This document shows, piece by piece, positions 58,540 to 64,000 of a stretch of 64,000 bases of DNA (positions within the stretch are counted from its first letter, which is position 1; each line of letters opens with the position of its first letter). The stretch comes from Lantana camara (taxonomy: Eukaryota > Streptophyta > Magnoliopsida > Lamiales > Verbenaceae): the NCBI GenBank assembly GCA_037501455.1, contig CM074860.1, positions 47,936,501 to 48,000,500 of the forward strand, given 5' to 3'. The notes below the pieces were generated by a model, which ran no database searches, was not told the origin of the DNA, and was given only the letters and a program-made list of their open reading frames with translations. The position numbers and the translations under genes are program-made.

Positions 58540-60299
58540 TGTAGCACCCCGCACATGAGGCACCACATCCCCCGCACTATGGCTCAACACGAGTAACGAA
58601 ATGGTAAATCCGCACCCGTATCAAACCATAGCCAACGGGAGACACACAGAAAAACCTCCTAAGCTAGGCGGAACTTAGACCCTGCAATTATAACCAATCA
58701 ACCAAACATAATACATCGGGAAACTAAAAACCAAACACATGCATTGGCCACAGGCCTGCAGAAGTTAAACACACGAACCGCAAGCAGACTTGGGCTCTTC
58801 AGGCCTCTTTTTAACTCATAACCAAAGCCAGGCAAGAGCAATTCAATAGCAAATATACAAAGTTTCAAGTTCATAATCTTACAAGGTTGAATCATGCACA
58901 ATTTAAATACATAATTGAATGCAGAGACGCTTCTAACTTAACTTTACCGACTCAACTCAACATAACTCCGCCTAGCTCGAAACTCCAAGGCCAAACCTGC
59001 ACGCTAAAGTGTTGGGGAGGGAGAGGGTCAGTCTTTAGAAGACTGAGTGAGCAGGAGCGATATTCATATATATAAAACATGCACATGCAAGTCAAAAATC
59101 CCGAGCAAGGTTTTATTTAAAATTAGTTCCCAAAAAGGGCAAGAGGAAGACTAAGCAATGCTCAGATTTTATGACTAATCATATTAATTCATTCCGTTCA
59201 TAATTCATACATAAACATAAAGGCTCGGCGAGTGAGCGTACATCATCTCCAACCAATCTCCGATTATGTACGACAAATGTCAATAATATTTTAAGTAGGT
59301 GATCATGCAATATATCATAATACGCACAGATCATATATCATATCATAAAACATATTCGTTTGGGCAATCCGTGTCCCGGCCTTCCCGCACGGTGCATATC
59401 AATCATAACATAACCATATTCATAAAACAAGTTCCAACCTTCTTCCTCCGGGTGGTGGACGGGTTTGCAAGGCCCGACCACCTAAACATATCATTGTGGC
59501 TATGAGGTTCATGAGGCCTCGAAGCCCGGTTAGCGTTTCCTCGTCAAAAACTCCTTAATGAGGTCCATTTCGCCGTTAACATAATGGAATCAGCAAATGG
59601 TATCACCGTCTGCCCTTGCCTCCCCGGATAGCCACATGTACTGAATTCCGGGGCCCATGACCATATCATACGTGCATAATCTCGCCAAAACATTTCAATT
59701 CATAAGAATCATAACATAATCCATAATTCATTTGGAAAAGGGTTTACTTGATCAATATTTACTCGATACCTTACTTTAAAAGTAACATATATATATATAC
59801 ATAAGGTTTTTGGCCAAAGCTTGTAACATAAGGTTGTAGGGTTTAATATTTAACTAGAACGAAAACACCCTCACCTGGAACATAGCGATACAAGGATACG
59901 AGTTACCGAGTGCTTGAAAGATCAAGATTTCTCCACCCTGGAGATAAATTGTACAAAAGACAACGTAACGTGTTCGTGAGACCCAAGACTCCAAATGAAC
60001 CATATATGACGCACGACAAGGTATGATCATGATGTGAATGCGTAAAAGATGATATGACATCATGAAAATGTTCATGTGCACTATTAAGGGATGTAAGGCA
60101 TAAAAATAAGCCATTCCTTCATTCATTCATTTCATTCAAATTCATAAATTCACATTTTATATTAAATGAAACCAAGGTCATATAATGATCATAACAGGTA
60201 CTATTTCATGTTTACAATTAAAAATTTGATAAATAAAACATTCAAGTCATGATCGGTAATTAAATACGCAAAATAGGTAATAATTAAATTGTAAAAATT

Positions 60300-60650
60300 C
60301 AATTAAACTACTTAATATATAAAATATATATATTATACATAAATATATATATATATATATATATGCACATGCATGCAAATACTATCATATATATATGTAC
60401 CTACATAATTATACATGCATAATTCATGCATGCAAATATTATTATATCTAATTTACAAAAATGAACATGCATGCAAATATATCTACTTAGATATATATAT
60501 ATATATTTAATTTACAAATACACCTGCATGCATACATATATATATATATATATATATATCACAACCATGCACAAGTCAATACACACACATATATATATAT
60601 ACACTCACACCTTCATGCAAAAGAACAGCAATATATATATACACACAGTA
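60300..60650. repeat. AT/CA-rich microsatellite zone in LTR A2
   Basis: Several (TA)n runs (60342-60364, 60490-60505, 60536-60559, 60587-60600) are mixed with TGCATGCA motifs. An open frame of Tyr/Ile/His repeats here is a by-product. Confidence 0.85.
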
Positions 60651-61409
60651 CTAGCAGAAGCAGCAGCAGAAATGGAATGATGCAGCAACAGAACTGAAGA
60701 AGGAAGTAGCAGCTAAACACAGCAGTTTCTGCAACAAGACTACCCGGTCGGGCCTCTTTGTTCTCAAAAATCTCCCCCGTTTTCATTTCATGACGCGAGA
60801 CAACAGCAGTTCAAAGCTTAAATCCCCTGTTTTCATTTCATGAACATACAGCAGCAGGTAACAAGTAAGCAGGGTCATAAATCCATCAACAAACTAGGTC
60901 AAAACTCCTATAATTAACTGAAAATGAACAGCCAAGACCAAGAAGAAAGAGCAGCAACAGACGCAACAGTTTAACAGCCAAAAACAGAGCAAAAACTGCA
61001 AGAAAACAGAGCAAAGCTCCAGCACGGCTAGACCACTCAACCAAGCAACAACCAAGGTGGAAAGAAGCAGAAAATGACAACAAGTCAGTCACAAAACACG
61101 GCAGCAGCAGTTCAGTTCGAGAAGAAGGCATAAGACTTCAAGTTTCAACCAATTCCTCCAAAGTTCAAGAATGGATTCTCAATGAATTCTCAACTACCAT
61201 AAAATACATTACTATGGATGCAAAGAGGGAGTTACAGGAACCATATTCATGCTTTGAATCGACCGAACTCATTAAGGAATGAGAGAGATCAACATATGTA
61301 CATACAACCTAACTATTTCGTTTCTTAGCCAAAAACCCATGAAAGCATGCTCAAAATTGGGGATGAATGGATCGAAATGACTCATAATGAATGTATATTA
61401 CAACCTTAA

Positions 61410-61419
61410 GCTTACCTTG
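61410..61419 (-). promoter_or_regulatory. Putative splice donor in LTR A2
   Basis: The sense strand reads CACAAG|GTAAGC, with GT at 61415-61414, about 965 nt into the LTR. Confidence 0.5.
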
Positions 61420-62436
61420 TGGATTGGATGAAGCTTAGAAGAGATTTGAGCTTTGAATCTCCAAGGTGCACAAGGGTTACGGGAAAACTGCAGAGCAGAA
61501 TGTTTTGGCTGAGTTTTCTTTATGTGATGAAGGTTATCTCGGTTTGGGGTGTTTAATTCTGGTTAGAGGGTTGAGTTAGGGTTCTAAATCATCCAACCAT
61601 AGTTAAGTTGGTCAAGGTTTGTATATGTTATGGGATTTTTAGTAAAAGGTGGCAGTTTTGTCGCCGTTTCGCTTTTCGGTTGAATTTCGGAGGTTCAAAT
61701 GATTCCGGAAAAATATAAGGGTAAGTTTATTAAACCCGAATCTTTGATACGAGTTCAACAAAGTTGACGGAACTCGATTCCGAGTTCCCGAGCTCAAGAT
61801 ATCACGCACGGAACCAAGGGTGCGCTAATTGCTCATTAGCCCCCGATTTGGTTCCACAATTCAAATTAAATTCGTTAACATGTCAAATGAGTTCGAAAAC
61901 ATAAAACGAGCATATAGGAATGTTCATGACACATATATTTACGACATACTGAATTTCCATGACATTTCGATATCATTCCATATATGAACGAAGCACAAAT
62001 AAACATTCATGCGCAAATCCTTAAAGAATTCATACATAATAATTAAATCTAATATTCAAATTTTATTATTAAACAAAATTCAAAGTCAACGGATTATATA
62101 ACATTAAGTTAGATAATTAAGGTTATCATTTAATTAATACTAAACACTTAATTAACATTAATCACTTCGTTATTAATTTAAAATAATTACTAAAATAACG
62201 AAATAAATAAATTGATATTAAATTGAAATAAAATAAAATAAAATAAAACACTAACAATTTATAATGAAATTGAGTATAAAACAAATATAAATAATTTATC
62301 ACATAATTAAATAATTTAATTACACAATTTATAAACAAATACGACATATTAGTATAAAGGAAAAACCGGGGCGTTACAATCTCTCCCCCTTAAAAAGAAT
62401 CCATCCTCGGATTCACTGCACACCTAAAACAACCAA

Positions 62437-62598
62437 TGAGATATGTCCTGTCTCTCACAAGCAACAAGGAGAGAGCCTCGTCTCTCGAGCAGCAATGAGA
62501 GAACCCCGTCTCTCGCAAGTAAAGAGAGTACCCCGTCTCTCAAACAAAAATAAGAGAATCCCCGTCTCTTAGAACCAACGAGAGCACCCCGTCTCTCG
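62437..62598 (-). repeat. Tandem hairpin array (A2)
   Basis: Six GAGAG...CTCTC units at about 62437, 62469, 62497, 62524, 62554 and 62580. Spacing is 26-32 bp. Confidence 0.82.
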
Positions 62599-63763
62599 AC
62601 CAAAAATAAAGCAAGGAAGTCTCCAATACTCCCAAGCAACACACGCAAAACCATAATTAAAATCACGTAAGACATCCCAAAACAGGTAACAGATATCATC
62701 CACGTTAATCATCAATTACTTCACGTAGTTTAACTTGATAGGAAAACAAAGCACATAACAAAGAAATTGTTAAATTAAATTTGCATGAATGTATGTATCA
62801 TGGATGCTATAAGTACCGTTCACCTTAGTCGCTAAGTTTTAAAATTGTGAGTCGTCGTTGTCCAGTGCATGATCTGTCCCGAAGATAGACTCAGTGCTCA
62901 GTTTGTCTTTAACCTCTTCAGGGTACCCCGATGAAGCAATTGATGAATCCTTCACCATTTCCCCTAATCTTCACTCAACCAACCAAATCCTTTTAATTAA
63001 TAGAGTCTGACCTTCCTGAATACCCTTACATCATCCGTCCCAAAATCAGATCCATAGTTACTACCTTCACCCATATCGAAGTCTAACATATCCTCGAAGC
63101 TAACTACTCCTGGCAAGACTGACGATTCAATACCGATCTTGAGATATTTGTTTTTAAGATTTCTCCCTCAACAACAATTCTTTCCTCTCTTCCATTCATG
63201 TTATCTGTTTATTCTCTTTAACCCCTTTAAAGTTATATTCAATAATTGGCCCCATACTTCTTGAATCTAGGACACTTGACAATTCTTGAAGTTTGATGTA
63301 AATCCTCCAATTATCATCTTTTTCTATTTGGTCCCTTCTTAAGTTTCCTCCTGGATTACCATTGATATAACCAATAACTCAACAATATTGTCTTGGACCC
63401 TTTTATACGTCATTGAATTAATCTTGATTGACATCATCCCATTATTTGATAACTTGATTCGATTTTCTCTTGTTAATTCTGACTTAGGGGTTCACAGAAA
63501 TTCCCTTATAATTCCATCACTTCTAGATCGGCATTCCATACGTAGAAATGTTCAATGAACCGTTTCCCTTATATCTCGTAAAATCTTCACCCGAACTTAG
63601 CAACGTAGCTTCTCTCTTAACAACTTAACCATTACAGTCGTCTTATTCATTTCCAATTGCCACCATTAGAACTTCCAGATCCTCCTTAATTTGCATCCCC
63701 GTTGTCGCTACTAACATATTTCTTCGAGCACCACTTCCATCTTCCAATTTATCTCTCGGTCGT

Positions 63764-63780
63764 GCTCTCCCCCTTAAAAT
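63764..63780 (-). promoter_or_regulatory. Internal polypurine-tract-like motif (A2)
   Basis: The sense strand reads ATTTTAAGGGGGAGAGC, matching the terminal tract. Confidence 0.5.
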
Positions 63781-64000
63781 TTTTGCCCTTACATGTCAAA
63801 CTCCATTAATCCTTCTTTCATTGAAATTCTTGATGAGCCACTTCCATTAGGGAGGGTTTTAATCACAATGATGACCCAAAGGTTTCGCCTCTCCATTTCT
63901 CTTCTAATCCTCTTGAGGTGCGGGACTCCTTCCTCTATTCGAATTCCCGTTCCATCAACCTATCCCTTACTTGAAATTCTTTGTTTCCCGAAGTCATCTT

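Larger units (their letters stand above)
58540..62378 (-). mobile_element. 3' LTR of element A2
   Basis: 3,839 bp, related to LTR A over its length but clearly diverged. Sense start TGTAACGCCCCGG at 62378, end GTGCTACA at 58540. Probable target duplication CCTAT (left side only visible). Donor-like CACAAG|GTAAGC with GT at 61415-61414. The palindrome zone is weak (ACCCGGTCGGG near 60743) and the nearby DNA is filled with AT microsatellites. Confidence 0.85.
62379..64000 (-). mobile_element. Internal domain of A2 (runs off window)
   Basis: Polypurine tract at 62379-62396, hairpin GAATCC/GGATTC at 62397-62414, hairpin array at 62437-62598, GGTGAACGGTAC block near 62815, and internal polypurine-like motif at 63764-63780. 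The rest aligns by eye with the internal domain of A but has no open gene. The primer-binding site and 5' LTR should lie right of the window. Confidence 0.8.

Noticed and set aside
60471..60680. Small Tyr/Ile-rich protein
   Set aside because: It is translated from TA and CA microsatellites.

Overview
This window is plant nuclear DNA made almost entirely of LTR retrotransposons nested in one another. I found no host gene, rRNA, tRNA or CRISPR locus. The evidence for a plant is: LTRs starting TGTRACRCCCC or TGTRGC and ending TACA; primer-binding sites matching the 3' end of plant initiator tRNA-Met; Ty3/gypsy-type Gag proteins; one TRIM element of a type widespread in plants; and Copia-type LTRs. 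The species cannot be named from the sequence.

Layout (letters are mine). 1-96: 3' end of plus-strand LTR N. 97-2961: minus LTR C, with part of its internal region to 3548. 3549-3817: start of plus LTR I. 3818-20790: plus LTR J, split by complete element A (4896-15666, target duplication GTTCC) and solo LTR K (16326-19521). 20791-22641: J internal region with a broken gag. 22642-23767: minus LTR fragment C'. 23768-35766: minus element L, whose 5' LTR is split by solo LTR M (24877-28840, duplication AAAAC) and by a truncated element E (about 31075-35125). 35767-36185: plus LTR end G and its leader. 36186-38470: two Copia-type LTRs, one inside the other in inverse orientation. 38472-43901: minus element H. 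43902-58539: element B, arranged LTR-internal-LTR-internal-LTR and interrupted by a TRIM (46168-46640). 58540-64000: element A2, inserted in the third B LTR and running off the window.

All the gypsy-type elements look non-autonomous. B, J and E keep only a gag gene, intact as a reading frame in just one copy. A, H and A2 have about 3 kb of non-coding or decayed internal DNA between 3.6-3.9 kb LTRs, like the LARD and TR-GAG classes. No protease, reverse transcriptase, RNase H or integrase reading frame was found. They must therefore be mobilised by an autonomous partner elsewhere.

The most interesting signals are shared cis-structures, which these families keep while their sequences diverge. 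They are: (1) a hairpin overlapping the primer-binding site, often with a GCAA loop and with compensatory changes; (2) a covarying hairpin directly beside the polypurine tract; (3) a tandem array of GAGAG/CTCTC hairpins beside that; (4) a splice donor inside the LTR, with a branch point and acceptor just before gag, so that splicing would remove the primer-binding site; (5) family-specific GC-rich palindrome clusters at a similar place in each LTR; and (6) a second internal copy of the polypurine motif. Together they suggest a structured RNA programme for packaging, priming and gag expression in parasitic elements. All of this is by-eye comparison and needs alignment and RNA data.
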